64,000 nucleotides of DNA from CAWHYG01 sp963833505 (GCA_963833505.1 CAWHYG010000015.1:272815-336814), one strand, 5' to 3'. Shown: positions 46,753 to 56,500, numbered from the stretch's first letter. Program-made: numbers and translations. Notes: generated from the sequence alone by a model not told the origin.

Positions 46753-47224
46753 GGTTTGTCATCTCCTCTCCCGATTGGAACGGCCTGATCCCCGGGGTTC
46801 GGCTCCGGAGAGATTCTGCTTCTCGGTCAAGGTCGCCTCCAACAACTTCCGGAGATCGGGAGCGCGGCCCGATGCCGGAGGTCGCCAGATTCCGAGCTCC
46901 CTCCGCCGGGATCGCCTGGGCCTCCGGGCGAGAGGCTCGGCAGTGCGGGATCAGGGACCTCCGGGCGCCGAACTCCCGATGGCGGGATCACGCAACGGGA
47001 TCTCCGCCGCCGGGGTCACGCCGTACGGTGATGCCCAAACGGGCCTGGCCTCAACCCGCCGGCAGGATCGAGGGCTCGGCCGCGCGCGCCGAAGAACCCG
47101 CCGGAATCACTCCCCCTTGACGGAACCGCCGGAAGGGTGGACGGTCTTCAAAGCGAGCAGCGAAGCCGGGGGGTTCCCGAGCTGGACCGCCGGCTTCGGG
47201 GGGCCGTTTCGCAAGGAGTCGCGT
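46753..47224. other. Intergenic region between divergent genes
   Basis: 472 bp. The glycosyltransferase frame stays open upstream through it but the translation is Arg/Pro-rich and unlike protein. An AAGGAG at 47213-47218 marks the real start downstream. No RNA or repeat seen. Confidence 0.55.
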
Positions 47225-48568
47225 TTGAGGATCCTGATCGTCTATGCGCAACCGGTCTTCTGGTCCATGGGCGAGGGCCGGGGCGCAGCCATCTTCAGCG
47301 CTCTCCCCACGGCTCTGGCCGCGCGCGGACATGAGGTGCGGGTTTCACTTCCCGTGATCGGCCAGGCGGGCGACCGTTCCGTTCCGGAGACCTACCGCGG
47401 TTTTCTGCTTCATCGGGAACCGACCCGGCGCGGATTCCTGCCCGATCCGTCCCTTCCGGTGACCGGACGGCTCGGCAGCCGCATATCCTGCTGGCTCGCG
47501 TACCAGAGCTGGGGGCTCCGGGCTGCCCGCCGCGTGGCCCTGGCCTTCCCGCCGGACCTGATCATCGGCATGGGGCACTACGAGGCGCCGGTTGCCCGCC
47601 GACTCGCCCGGGAACGAGGGATTCCCAACGTGACCCGGCTCTTCGGGAACACGATCTCGCTCAGCCTGCGCGATCCGCTCCGCTTCTACGCGAACTTCCC
47701 CGAGGTGATCGCCTTCCGCACTCCGGCCGACCTGATGGTGCTCAATGACGACGGCGCGGACGGCGAAGCGGTGGCGCGGCGATTCCGGCTCGCTTCCGAT
47801 CGCTTCGTTCATCTGCGGAACGGCGTCGATTTCGATCGCTTCCGGCCCGGACCTCCTTCGCCCGAGGTGTTGAGGACGCTGGGGATCCACGAGGGCCAGC
47901 CTCTTCTTCTCACCGCAACCCGCCTCGCGCCGGAGAAGAAGCTCGAGCGCGCCATCGACGTCCTCAGGGACCTCCGGCTGCATCGTCTCGATGCCGTGCT
48001 CGCGCTTCTGGGAGACGGCTCCGAGAAGGAGAAGCTCCGCCGCCACGCCCGCGATGCCGGCATCGAGGGATCGGTTCTCTTTCCCGGCCCGATTCCGCAG
48101 CGGGATCTGCCGGACTGGTATCGCACCGCCACGGTCGTGCTTTCGCTGCTCGATCGCACCAATGCGGCCAATCCGGTCTTCGAGGCCATGGCCTGCGGGC
48201 GGCCGGTGGCGGTCCTGGATGCCGGCACGACCATCCGCGTGGTGCGACACGGCGAGACCGGCCTCGTGTTCTCGAAGCAGGAGCTGCCGGAAGTCGGGTC
48301 GGCGTTGGCCGGCCTTCTCGACGACGAGGCCCTGCAGAAGCGCATGGGAGAAACGGCTCGAAAGGTCATCCAGGAGCTGGTACTCCACCTGCCTGACCGG
48401 CTCGACTACGAGGCCGGCCTCTACGAGACCGCGGTCCAGCGGAGTCTGGCGACGGGCCGGGCTCGAGGCCGGGAGAGCGCTCATCCGCTCTCCGACCCGA
48501 CGGCAGCGCCAAGGACGGGAGAGCCGGAACCCGGGCCGGCGGAAGCCGCCGGCACGAGGGCGGGATGA
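47225..48568 (+). CDS. GT4-family glycosyltransferase (first of pair)
   Basis: 447 aa from TTG 47225, six bases after AAGGAG, giving a typical first strand LRILIVYAQP. The GT-B fold is indicated by the N-terminal 'ALPTALAARGHEVRVSLP' and by the donor-binding half: 'LLTATRLAPEKKLERAIDVL', 'GDGSEKEKLRRHARDAG' and 'NPVFEAMACGRPVAVLDAG' (the E-x7-E region). It likely transfers a sugar from a nucleotide donor to a lipid or glycan acceptor in exopolysaccharide or O-antigen synthesis. The last four bases overlap the start of a second glycosyltransferase, so the two are coupled. Confidence 0.87.
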   Translation: MRILIVYAQPVFWSMGEGRGAAIFSALPTALAARGHEVRVSLPVIGQAGDRSVPETYRGFLLHREPTRRGFLPDPSLPVTGRLGSRISCWLAYQSWGLRAARRVALAFPPDLIIGMGHYEAPVARRLARERGIPNVTRLFGNTISLSLRDPLRFYANFPEVIAFRTPADLMVLNDDGADGEAVARRFRLASDRFVHLRNGVDFDRFRPGPPSPEVLRTLGIHEGQPLLLTATRLAPEKKLERAIDVLRDLRLHRLDAVLALLGDGSEKEKLRRHARDAGIEGSVLFPGPIPQRDLPDWYRTATVVLSLLDRTNAANPVFEAMACGRPVAVLDAGTTIRVVRHGETGLVFSKQELPEVGSALAGLLDDEALQKRMGETARKVIQELVLHLPDRLDYEAGLYETAVQRSLATGRARGRESAHPLSDPTAAPRTGEPEPGPAEAAGTRAG

Positions 48569-49830
48569 CGAGTGATCCGAGGTCGCCTCCGACCTCCGCC
48601 GATCCCAACCCATCGACCCATCCGGCTTCGAGCCCCCACTCCCACACAACCCCAGGGCTGGTTTCTGTCGCGCCCTCCGCCGGTCGGCCCTGCGTGGCGC
48701 ATCTCGTCACGCCCTACCTGTTCGGCACCGGAAGCTGGATCTACGCGCAGCTCGTGCACGCGCTTCAGTTCCGGCCGATCGTCCTGACGCAGGCGACCGA
48801 GAACCTGGATCTGTTTCCTTTTCATCCGGTGTACAACCTCGGGGCCAACGGATGGCGGGGGGGGCCGGCCGCGTTCTCGCGCTACGCGATGGGCAGCCAT
48901 CCGCTGCATCCCTATCGCCACGTCCTGGAGAGGGAGAACGTCCGCGTCATCCACGCCCACCTGGGCTGGGAGGCGGCCCGCACGGTCGGTCTTGCCCGAA
49001 CCCCGCGGCGGCCGTTCCTCGCTTCTTTCTACGGGAGGGACGCCAGCCTGCTGCCCCGGAACCCATACTGGCGCCTTCTTTATCGGAGGCTCTTCTCGAA
49101 GGTCGATCGCGTGCTGGTCGAGGGGCATCACATGGCCCGTGTCGTCGAAGCGATCGGCGCGCCTCCCGATCGGATCCGGGTGGTTCACCTGGGCATTCCG
49201 CTGGATGAATTTCCGTTCGCCGAACGGCGGGCGCCCGAGGATCCGAGGGAGCCGATCATCGGCCTGATCGCAGCCTCCTTCCGGGAGAAGAAGGGAATCG
49301 CCTACGCGTTGGAGGCCCTCGCCCTGGCAGCGAAAGCATCGGCTCCCGGTGGCCCGGCGGCGCGCGTGCGGTTGCGGATCATCGGCGACGGGCCCCTTCG
49401 GCCTTCGATCGAGGAGCGAGCGGGCAGGCCCGACCTGCGCAACCGGGTGGACTTGCTCGGCTTCCGCCCCTACCGCGAGTTTCGCGAGGAGCTGACGCGG
49501 GCTCACTTCCTGATGGCCCCGAGCGTGACCGCCCGGGATGGAGACATCGAGGGCGGCGCTCCCGTCTGCCTCCTGGAAGGGCAGGCCTCCGGGCTTCCGG
49601 TCCTGGCCACGACCCATTGCGACATTCCTGAAGTGACGAAAGCGGAAGAGAGCGCCTTTCTCGTTCCGGAAAGGGATGCCGCCGCGTTGGCCGAGCGTCT
49701 GACGCAGCTCGTCTCGCAGCCCCAGCGATGGCCCGCCATGGGTCGCGCCGGAAGAGCCCTGATCGAAGCGGAGTTCGACATCAGAAAGCAGGTTCCCCGG
49801 ATGGAGGAGGTCTACCGGGAATTGCTTTGA
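48565..49830 (+). CDS. GT4-family glycosyltransferase (second of pair)
   Basis: 421 aa, start ATG overlapping the previous stop. The first ~35 residues are Ser/Pro/Thr-rich and probably disordered. The core runs from 'CVAHLVTPYLFGTGSWIYAQ' to the nucleotide-sugar half with 'GLIAASFREKKGIAYALEAL', 'RLRIIGDGPLRPSIEERAG' and 'GGAPVCLLEGQASGLPVLAT'. It resembles colanic-acid-type glycosyltransferases. Substrates are unknown; it presumably acts right before or after its partner. Confidence 0.87.
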   Translation: MTSDPRSPPTSADPNPSTHPASSPHSHTTPGLVSVAPSAGRPCVAHLVTPYLFGTGSWIYAQLVHALQFRPIVLTQATENLDLFPFHPVYNLGANGWRGGPAAFSRYAMGSHPLHPYRHVLERENVRVIHAHLGWEAARTVGLARTPRRPFLASFYGRDASLLPRNPYWRLLYRRLFSKVDRVLVEGHHMARVVEAIGAPPDRIRVVHLGIPLDEFPFAERRAPEDPREPIIGLIAASFREKKGIAYALEALALAAKASAPGGPAARVRLRIIGDGPLRPSIEERAGRPDLRNRVDLLGFRPYREFREELTRAHFLMAPSVTARDGDIEGGAPVCLLEGQASGLPVLATTHCDIPEVTKAEESAFLVPERDAAALAERLTQLVSQPQRWPAMGRAGRALIEAEFDIRKQVPRMEEVYRELL

Positions 49831-49978
49831 TCGGCTCGGGAGACCAACCCAGGTGCGCCCAGGGCGCCGCTTGACGAGCGATCATCAGGCGTTCAGGCTT
49901 TGTCCGGCCGTCCGGACTTCAACCTACGGACCTCAATCCAAATCTGGGATCGAAACCGCGCGAACGGGAGAAACGACG

Positions 49979-50428
49979 ATGTCGATGATGAAGGAATTCA
50001 AGGACTTCGCGATGCGGGGCAACGTGATGGACATGGCCATCGGGATCATTCTCGGCGCTGCCTTCGGGAAGATCGTGACCAGTTTCGTCGAGGACGTCAT
50101 CATGCCCCCGATCGGCCTGTTGCTCGGCCGGGTCGACTTTTCCAGCCTCTTCCTGAGTCTCTCGGGAAGGCACTTCGATTCGGTGGCCGCCGCCAAGGCC
50201 GCCGGAGCGCCGACGATCAACATCGGGCTCTTTCTCAACACCATCGTGAACTTCGTCATTGTCGCCTTTGCGATCTTCCTCGTGATCCAGCAGATGAACC
50301 GGCTGATGAGGAAGAAGGAGACCGCGCCGCCTCCGGTCACAACCAAGCCGTGTCCGTATTGCCTGTCGGACATCCCGCTGGCGGCGACCCGCTGCGCGCA
50401 TTGCACCTCGGAGGTCAAGGCGTCCTGA
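49979..50428 (+). CDS. mscL: Large-conductance mechanosensitive channel MscL with C-terminal zinc ribbon
   Basis: 149 aa from ATG 49979. The first helix 'FAMRGNVMDMAIGIILGAAF' and 'EDVIMPPIGLLLGRVDFSSL' are the signature, followed by the periplasmic loop and the second helix 'TIVNFVIVAFAIFLVIQQMN'. The usual cytoplasmic helix is replaced or extended by CPYC...CAHC, a zinc-ribbon tail found in a minority of MscL proteins. The channel acts as a pressure-release valve in hypo-osmotic shock. No operon partner. Confidence 0.93.
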   Translation: MSMMKEFKDFAMRGNVMDMAIGIILGAAFGKIVTSFVEDVIMPPIGLLLGRVDFSSLFLSLSGRHFDSVAAAKAAGAPTINIGLFLNTIVNFVIVAFAIFLVIQQMNRLMRKKETAPPPVTTKPCPYCLSDIPLAATRCAHCTSEVKAS

Positions 50429-50441
50429 CGCGGGATTCTGC

Positions 50442-51425
50442 CTACGGGATCAGCACCGCGGAGCCCTGGATCTTCCCTTCACGAAAGGCCCGCAGGGCTT
50501 CATTGGCGCTCGTGAGCGGAAAGGTCGTGACCTCGGTCCGGATCGGAACCTGGGGCGCCAGCGCCAGGAACTCCTCGCCGTCCCGCCGGGTCAGATTCGC
50601 CACCGAGCGGATGGACCGCTCCTCCCAGAGGACGTCATAGGGAAAGGACGGAACGTCGCTCATGTGGATGCCGGCGCAGACCACGACGCCTCCGGGTTCC
50701 AGGACGCGGAGCGCGGCCGGCACGAGCGCGCCCACCGGCGCGAAGATGATCGCGGCGTCGCACGGCGCGGGAGGGATCTGGGTGGAATCGCCGGCCCAGG
50801 TCGCTCCGAGACGGCGGGCTGAGTCCTGCGTCTCGAAGTCCCCCGGACGAGTGAAAGCCAGGACCTCGCGTCCCTGGTGACGCGCCGCCTGGATCAGGAT
50901 GTGCGCGGCGGCGCCGAATCCGTAGAAGGCCAGGCGCCGTGCGTCGCCGGTCATGCGAAGGGCGCGATAGCCGATCATTCCGGCGCAGAGCAACGGAGCC
51001 GCTTCGAGGTCGGGATAGCCCTCGGGCAACACGAAGCAGTAGCGTTCATCGGCCACGGCCTTTTCCGCGTAGCCGCCGTCTCTGGTATAGCCGGTGAAAA
51101 GCGCATTGGGGCAGAGATTCTCCCGGTCGGTCGCGCAGAACCGGCAGGACCCGTCCGTCCAGCCCAGCCAGGGAACTCCGACCCGATCGCCCGGCTCAAA
51201 TCGGCTGACCTTGGCTCCGGTGGCTTCGACCAGGCCAACGATCTGATGCCCGGGAACAACGGGGAGTCTGGGGTGTGGAAGCTCGCCGTCCACCAGATGG
51301 AGGTCGGTTCTACAGACGGCGCAAGCCCGGACTTGAATCCGGACTTCGGTGTCGGCGGGAACAGGGTCCGGTCTCTCAGCCGGATGAAGCGGCTGGCCGG
51401 GGCGATCGAGGACCATCGCCAGCAC
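50442..51425 (-). CDS. Zinc-dependent alcohol dehydrogenase (MDR family)
   Basis: 327 aa from GTG 51425 (or ATG 51416). Catalytic zinc ligands are in 'CAVCRTDLHLVDG' and 'VPGHQIVGLVEATG'. The structural-zinc lobe is represented by 'CRFCATDRENLCPNALFTGY'. The nucleotide-binding region 'LAFYGFGAAAHILIQAARHQ' is slightly divergent from GxGxxG. It oxidises alcohols or reduces aldehydes with NAD(P). Only five bases separate it from the stop of the SelW-like selenoprotein gene, so the two should be co-transcribed. Confidence 0.9.
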   Translation of the reverse strand: MLAMVLDRPGQPLHPAERPDPVPADTEVRIQVRACAVCRTDLHLVDGELPHPRLPVVPGHQIVGLVEATGAKVSRFEPGDRVGVPWLGWTDGSCRFCATDRENLCPNALFTGYTRDGGYAEKAVADERYCFVLPEGYPDLEAAPLLCAGMIGYRALRMTGDARRLAFYGFGAAAHILIQAARHQGREVLAFTRPGDFETQDSARRLGATWAGDSTQIPPAPCDAAIIFAPVGALVPAALRVLEPGGVVVCAGIHMSDVPSFPYDVLWEERSIRSVANLTRRDGEEFLALAPQVPIRTEVTTFPLTSANEALRAFREGKIQGSAVLIP

Positions 51426-51430
51426 GCGGT

Positions 51431-51667
51431 CTACCCCTTGGGCTCCAGCTTCTTCCGGACCTCGCCCAGGATCTCGTCGTCTTCGGGGAAACGGCCGGCC
51501 TCGCGCTTGTCCCAGATCAGGGACTGATCAAGCCAGACCTTGTACACGCCTCCGCGACCTTCTACGAGATCGGTGTCGATCTTGAGCTGTTGCGCGAGCT
51601 CGGCCGCCAGACCGGCGGCCCTGGGCCGGTAGTTTCACTCTCCGCAGTACTCGATCCGTACGCGCAT
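51431..51667 (-). CDS. SelW-like (Rdx family) selenoprotein, TGA read as selenocysteine
   Basis: 78 aa from ATG 51667 to TAG 51431. The N-terminus MRVRIEYCGE is followed by TGA (51637-51635) and then, in the same frame, NYRPRAAGLAAELAQQLKID and a complete Rdx domain ('TDLVEGRGGVYKVWLDQSLI', 'EDDEILGEVRKKLEPKG'). Rdx/SelW proteins have a CxxC or CxxU redox motif right after the first strand; here it is Cys8-Gly-Glu-Sec11. A SECIS-like hairpin begins 14 bases after the TGA. The likely role is a small thioredoxin-fold thiol redox protein. The gene precedes an alcohol dehydrogenase. Standard gene callers would stop at the TGA. The selenocysteine machinery (selA, selB, selC, selD) is not in the window. 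Confidence 0.85.
51602..51620 (-). promoter_or_regulatory. Bacterial SECIS element in the SelW-like gene
   Basis: Read on the minus strand: GGCCGCC-GGUCU-GGCGGCC, a perfect 7-bp stem with loop GGUCU starting 21 bases after the UGA. The E. coli fdhF SECIS loop contains the same GGUCU, whose G and U contact SelB, at nearly the same distance from its UGA. Unlike fdhF no bulged U is apparent. Confidence 0.8.
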
Positions 51668-51938
51668 GCTTCGCCCCATCTTTGAAGGCCAGGACGCCGG
51701 GAAGCCCCCCGGATCCCCCGCGGACAACTCCACGAAACGTGATGCCGAACCGCCAGGATCTCTTCCCGACTCTTGGGAGTCTAGCCGAATGGCGCATTTC
51801 CGCCAACCCCGGAATTCACTGGAAATGCAACCTCGGTCCGCCGATAGAAAGGCAGGGGCACTGGATCGTATCGCCGGTGGAGCATCCTCGCCCGCTCTGT
51901 GCCGGCGATGACTGGATCGATTTGTGTTGAGGTGCATC

Positions 51939-52541
51939 ATGCCACTTCCCCGGTCCCGAAACGAGCTCTCTCAAGAGCCTGTCCGGTATCCCATGCTCCG
52001 GGTTGCGGTTGAGACCTCTCCGACGGATAGCGCGATCCGGCCGAAGTCGCCGGCTCGACTTCCGGCTTCTCCCGTTGCCCCGCGGGCGGTCCTGGGGATC
52101 CGCTGGAGTCTCTGGCTGATCCTGGCCCTTGCTCTTGGCGCATTGATTGGAGTTCGGGTCTACGTCTCGTCGTGCGACCACGCTCTCGCGCAAGTGGGCT
52201 CCTTCGTGGCGGGAGACAAGGCCGGAAACAAGGCGGAATCAACCTCCACGGATCTGCCGGGGCTGCGAGTGAAGTCTTCGGCCGGGCCGGTCACGCCGTC
52301 CCGGATTCGCCTCCAGTGGAATCCCCGGGACGGCGCCGCGTTCTATCTGCTGCGGCTGCAGGCCGCCTCTGGAGAGATCGTGCTTGACGGTCTTCGCGTG
52401 GACGACACGGAGTGGTCTCCGCCGGATGAGGCCCTTCCCGCGCTGACTCCCGGAGAGTATCGGTGGCAGGTCGAAGCGGAGGACCAGAACGGCAATCCCA
52501 TCGCCCGATCCGGCCAGGAGCAGCTTCAGATCGTGGACTGA
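51939..52541 (+). CDS. Membrane-anchored protein with Fn3-like domain
   Basis: 200 aa from ATG 51939. A Ser/Pro/Arg-rich N-terminus (1-52) precedes a single membrane helix ('WSLWLILALALGALIGVRVY'). The C-terminal ~95 residues ('TPSRIRLQWNPRDGAAFYLL', 'PALTPGEYRWQVEAEDQNGN') have the strand pattern of a fibronectin type III-like module. The family and role are not recognised. It converges with the barrel gene after a 12-bp gap. Confidence 0.65.
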   Translation: MPLPRSRNELSQEPVRYPMLRVAVETSPTDSAIRPKSPARLPASPVAPRAVLGIRWSLWLILALALGALIGVRVYVSSCDHALAQVGSFVAGDKAGNKAESTSTDLPGLRVKSSAGPVTPSRIRLQWNPRDGAAFYLLRLQAASGEIVLDGLRVDDTEWSPPDEALPALTPGEYRWQVEAEDQNGNPIARSGQEQLQIVD

Positions 52542-52553
52542 TCCGCGGCGGGG

Positions 52554-53300
52554 CTAGAAGTCGAGCGAGACCCGGAAGCCGAGAGTGTGCTCGAAGCTCG
52601 GGAAGGTCGCCGTCTGCCAGTTCGTGGATTGAAGGATGTGGGTCGTGGAAAGTTGGAATCTCTTGGGCACCCAGTAGGCCTCAAGAGTCAGCGGCGCCGC
52701 CAGCGGCTTCACTCTCGCCCCCAACTCCACCATGCTGTACCGCAGCGTCGATTGGTCGGTCGCATCTCCGGAGCTGGGATCCGTGGTCGGCCCGATCCAG
52801 TTGCGGTCTCCGGATGTCGTGATGGACTGGAAAACCGGGCCGAAGAAGATTCCCGCCCTCCAGAGAAGCCGGAAGCAGAGGTCGGCCCCCAGCGTCCAGT
52901 TGGTGTCCTTGTAGGTTTCCTGGGAAGTGAACGGGGCCGGCTGGCCGGACAGGCCCCCGACGTCGCCGTGGATCAGCTTTCCCGGCAGGCTTCCCCGCCC
53001 GAGGCCGAACCGCACCCGCAGCTCCCAGCGCGGGTCCCCGACGAGCGGGCTCCCGTCCGGATTGAAGCGGCTGTAGAAGCGAACGCCCCCTCCCGCCTCC
53101 CAGCTCGGCATGGCCTTCCAGGGCACGGTGATCGTCCAATCCGGCGGTCTGCTGTTGGGGGCGAAGTAGTCCAGTTCCTGGGTCTGGGTCGGAGTCCAGC
53201 GGAGATCGCCATAGACGAAGGGCCGAACCACGGCTCGGCTCGATCCTGCTTCCAGAAGCAAACCGACGGTCGAGAGGATCACGATTCGTGTCAGCCTCAT
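52554..53300 (-). CDS. Putative outer-membrane beta-barrel protein
   Basis: 248 aa from ATG 53300. Signal peptide 1-23 (ILSTVGLLLEAGSSRA). The mature part alternates polar and aromatic residues in many short strands ('WEAGGGVRFYSRFNP', 'WELRVRFGLGRGS', 'TWVPKRFQLS'-type) and ends in a C-terminal Phe (TLGFRVSLDF), as expected for a protein assembled into the outer membrane by BAM. No family name can be given; it may be a porin-like or reporter-type barrel of 8-12 strands. Confidence 0.65.
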   Translation of the reverse strand: MRLTRIVILSTVGLLLEAGSSRAVVRPFVYGDLRWTPTQTQELDYFAPNSRPPDWTITVPWKAMPSWEAGGGVRFYSRFNPDGSPLVGDPRWELRVRFGLGRGSLPGKLIHGDVGGLSGQPAPFTSQETYKDTNWTLGADLCFRLLWRAGIFFGPVFQSITTSGDRNWIGPTTDPSSGDATDQSTLRYSMVELGARVKPLAAPLTLEAYWVPKRFQLSTTHILQSTNWQTATFPSFEHTLGFRVSLDF

Positions 53301-53345
53301 GCCTCAGCTCTCCGCGCCTCGAAATCGGGTCTGCCGCACGTTGCG

Positions 53346-53480
53346 CCAGTCCAGACCGCGCCTGGACCGATTGCGCCCGGCCAGACGGCGCCCGCCCAAA
53401 CCGCCCGGCCCGAATGCGCCCGGCCGGGTTGCGGCCGGCCAGGCTGCACCCACCCGGCATGCGCCCGGCCAGGTTTTCGT
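53346..53480. repeat. 15-bp tandem repeat array
   Basis: About nine degenerate 15-mers of the type CGGCCNGNNTGCGCC. Both strands read through as 5-residue repeats, but neither frame joins a neighbouring gene. It lies upstream of the barrel gene start (53300). Confidence 0.7.
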
Positions 53481-53497
53481 ATCGGATCGGACGCGCC

Positions 53498-53540
53498 CCG
53501 CCCCGCTCGCGGAGCGTTATCCACTCCGAAACGGGGCGGG
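53498..53540 (-). terminator. Terminator-like hairpin after the metalloprotease gene
   Basis: CGCCCCG (53499-53505) pairs with CGGGGCG (53532-53538), with an inner CGGAG/CTCCG stem. It lies 40 bp past the metalloprotease stop at 53582. No T-run is evident. Confidence 0.55.
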
Positions 53541-53581
53541 ACTCGATCAGAGTAAACCACCGGGGCGGCCCCGGAGTCCTC

Positions 53582-56500
53582 CTATTTCACGACGAGAACC
53601 TTGCTCGTGAACTCGTCCTTGCCGGCCCGGAGGCGGGCGAAGTAGATGCCGCTCCCGAGAGCGCGGCCGTTCTCTCCCTTGCCGTCCCAGACGAGCTGAT
53701 GCACTCCGGGGTCGATCCGGCTGGAGGCCAGCGTCCGCACCTTCCGGCCGGTAACGTCCACGATGTCCAGCCGCACGTTTTCCGAGCCCGCCGCCACCGC
53801 GAAGGAGATCCGCGTGGAGGTTCCGAACGGATTCGGATTGGCTCCGAGGATCCCCGACTTCGTCGGAGGAACCGAACCCTGCGAGACGTCCGTCGGATTC
53901 TCCCCCGGGTTGAGGTCGAAGTCGTCGACGTACCAGCCTTCGTAGTTCACCGCCCCGTCGCTTCCGAAGCGGCAGCGGATCTGCACCGTCTGGTTGGCGA
54001 ACGCGCTGAGATCGAACTGCGCCTGCCTCCAGTCGTAGCTGCCCGACCAGCAGGGATATCCCGGCGGGAACGGACTGGCCGGATTGTTGATGATGGTGTA
54101 CCCGTAGCCGCCCTGCGGAACGATCTCGGTCCAGGTCGCTCCGGCGTTCGTGCTCAGCTCGACCACGGCGCCGTCCCAGGCCTGGTTGGCACCCTGCGAC
54201 TCCGCATAGATCCAGTGCCAGAACGACAGGGTCGCCTTGGTCGTGAGCTGGATCGGAGGAGTGATCAGGACGCCGTCGCTGCTGTCGAGGTAGTTCCCGT
54301 TGCCGGTGTCGCCGAACTTCCAGGCGTGACTCGCGCTGTGGCTTCGCTTGGTGTCGATGTGCCACTGGTCGTTGAAGCCGGGCTTCCCCACGGCGTGGGT
54401 CCAGGTCTGCGGTCCGTGCTCCACGTTGTCGACGAAATCGTGGGTGATCGTGAACTGGATGTAGCCGAGCGGCGGGAAGTAGGCCGTGTTCTTGTTCTGG
54501 GAGACGTCCACCGCCTTGATCCGGTACTGGATCACGTCGCCTTCCACCACCGCGCCATTGAAGATCCCGTTGTAGGTCGTGGTGTTGCCGACCTGGTTCA
54601 AGGGGAACGAGGTCTGGTCGGCGCCGTTCTTCTTCCAATCGACGGAGACGGCGGAAACCCCGATGTTGTCCGTGACCACCGCCGCGACCGGCACGGGCCA
54701 GACGGCGTACGACTGGTTGTAGAGAGGCGAGTGCTGGATCTTCGGCGGCTGGGTGTCCAGGTTGACGTTGAAGGTGTACTGCGTGCCGGGAGCGCCGGCC
54801 GGATCCACCGCCGTGATCCCCAGGGTGTCGCAGGCGCCGGAGATGTAGTAGCTGATCTTGGTTCCGAGCGGCTGCCCGGGGATGTTGCCCACGAACTCGC
54901 GGATGTTGCCCGTCGGGGTCATGGCGACCCGGAACGGACCGGTGGTCGGACCGCCCGAGATCGGCTGGGTCGTGACGTAGACGGCGCAGGAATCGCTCTC
55001 GATGTTCGCGGGCGAAGAGAAGACCGCGACGACCGGGTACGGGCCGTTCGGATTCTCGGTGTCCGTCAGGGGCGTGTCGATGATCGAGAGCGTCCAGCCC
55101 GGCCCGAGGTTGTGACCGTCGTAGAAGCCCTCGATGATCTGCTGGTCGTTCGGCGTGCCGTCGACCAGCGTTCCGTTGTTGTCGTCCACCGCCAGGACGT
55201 CGAAGTAATACCCCTCCATCGTGGGGGAACGGCCGTAGCGGGCGAAATGGAAGAGGCTGTCGGCATGGGAGACGCCCCGGGCATGGCCGAACTTGGCGAC
55301 CAGGTTCTCGCGCATCAGGTAGAGTGACCCGGAGATGATCTGGCCCATGCAGTGCACTTCGCCGCCGCACTCCGGCGCCGGCCATTTCGTGTCGTTCAGG
55401 CAGGTGCGGAGGTAGGTGCCCGGACCGTAGAAGCCGCGGCCGATCAAAGGCTGATCGGTCATCGAGGCGGCGATGTAGTCCGACATGCCCTCGTTCTGCC
55501 CGCCGTCCGGAGCGTAAGGCGCGTAGATGTACTGGGTCACGCCGTGACCATACTCATGCTCCACCACGTCCTGGATCTGGCCGGTGTTGGCGCACCCGCC
55601 GCCCTCGGCGAAGAAGTTGATGGCGTACCCGTCCCAGTAGGCGTTGCAGGTTTGATTCTCGTTCGTGTAGATCGGCACGACGTAGTCCATGCCCGTAAAG
55701 GTCGGATCGATGGCCCGGATGTAGTCGTGCTCGAGCATCGCGTAGTAGAACGCGTCCCGGGAGGCCGGGTCGCTGTTGGTGTCGTTGAAGGTCAGGGTGA
55801 ACGGGACGCCCGGGGTCGCCTGCCCCGAGAAGAAGGGCTGCGCGCCCCCCTGGTTCTCGGCCTGGCCCCAGGGGCCGCCCAGACCGGAGGTGACGGTGCG
55901 AGGCGAGCTGTCCGGGGTGTTGACGGAGAAGTTGCCGTTGACGTCGGTCACCGCGTCACCAACGCCGACCACGGTCAGGCCGAGATGGGCGCTGGTCAGG
56001 TTCACGTAGGGATCGTACGGCGTCGTCGGATTGATGTCGCCGTTGGCCGTTCCGGAGATCGTGTCGTAGTCGAATTCGTTCAACCGGCGGAGAACGGTGC
56101 CGTCGGTGGCGTCGATCCAGCTCACGAAACGCGCGGCCGGATTGCTCACCTTGGTGCGAACCACCCAGGCGGAGTGCAGATCGACCCGGGCGCCGTTCGT
56201 CGTGTAGACCGGCAGGACCACGAGATGCGAGGCCGCGGAAGGCGTGGGGGCCACCCAGGCCATGGCGGTGTGCTGGGGCCGGGAAGCCAGCACGACTCCG
56301 GTAGCGGTGCTGAGGTGGTTCAAAGAGAGACCGCCCTGGCCGAGGGACTGAATGGCCGCCTGCTCGGCCGCAGCCTGGTCGAGCGTGGCCGTCGCCGGCT
56401 GCGCTGCCGGAACGAGATCGAGGCCCAAATAGAGAAGGCGCCCATCCGACGAATAGCGGAAGTCGGCGCGAGCATTCTCGACCGGCGTCCCGCCCGCGGT

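Noticed and set aside
46697..47224. N-terminal extension of the first glycosyltransferase
   Set aside because: The Arg/Pro-rich translation is unlike the family and overlaps the divergent gene start; TTG 47225 has a good ribosome site.
51635..51940. A 101-codon frame ending at TGA 51635 taken as a complete gene
   Set aside because: Everything upstream of ATG 51667 is unlike protein; the true gene starts there and continues through the TGA as an Rdx domain.
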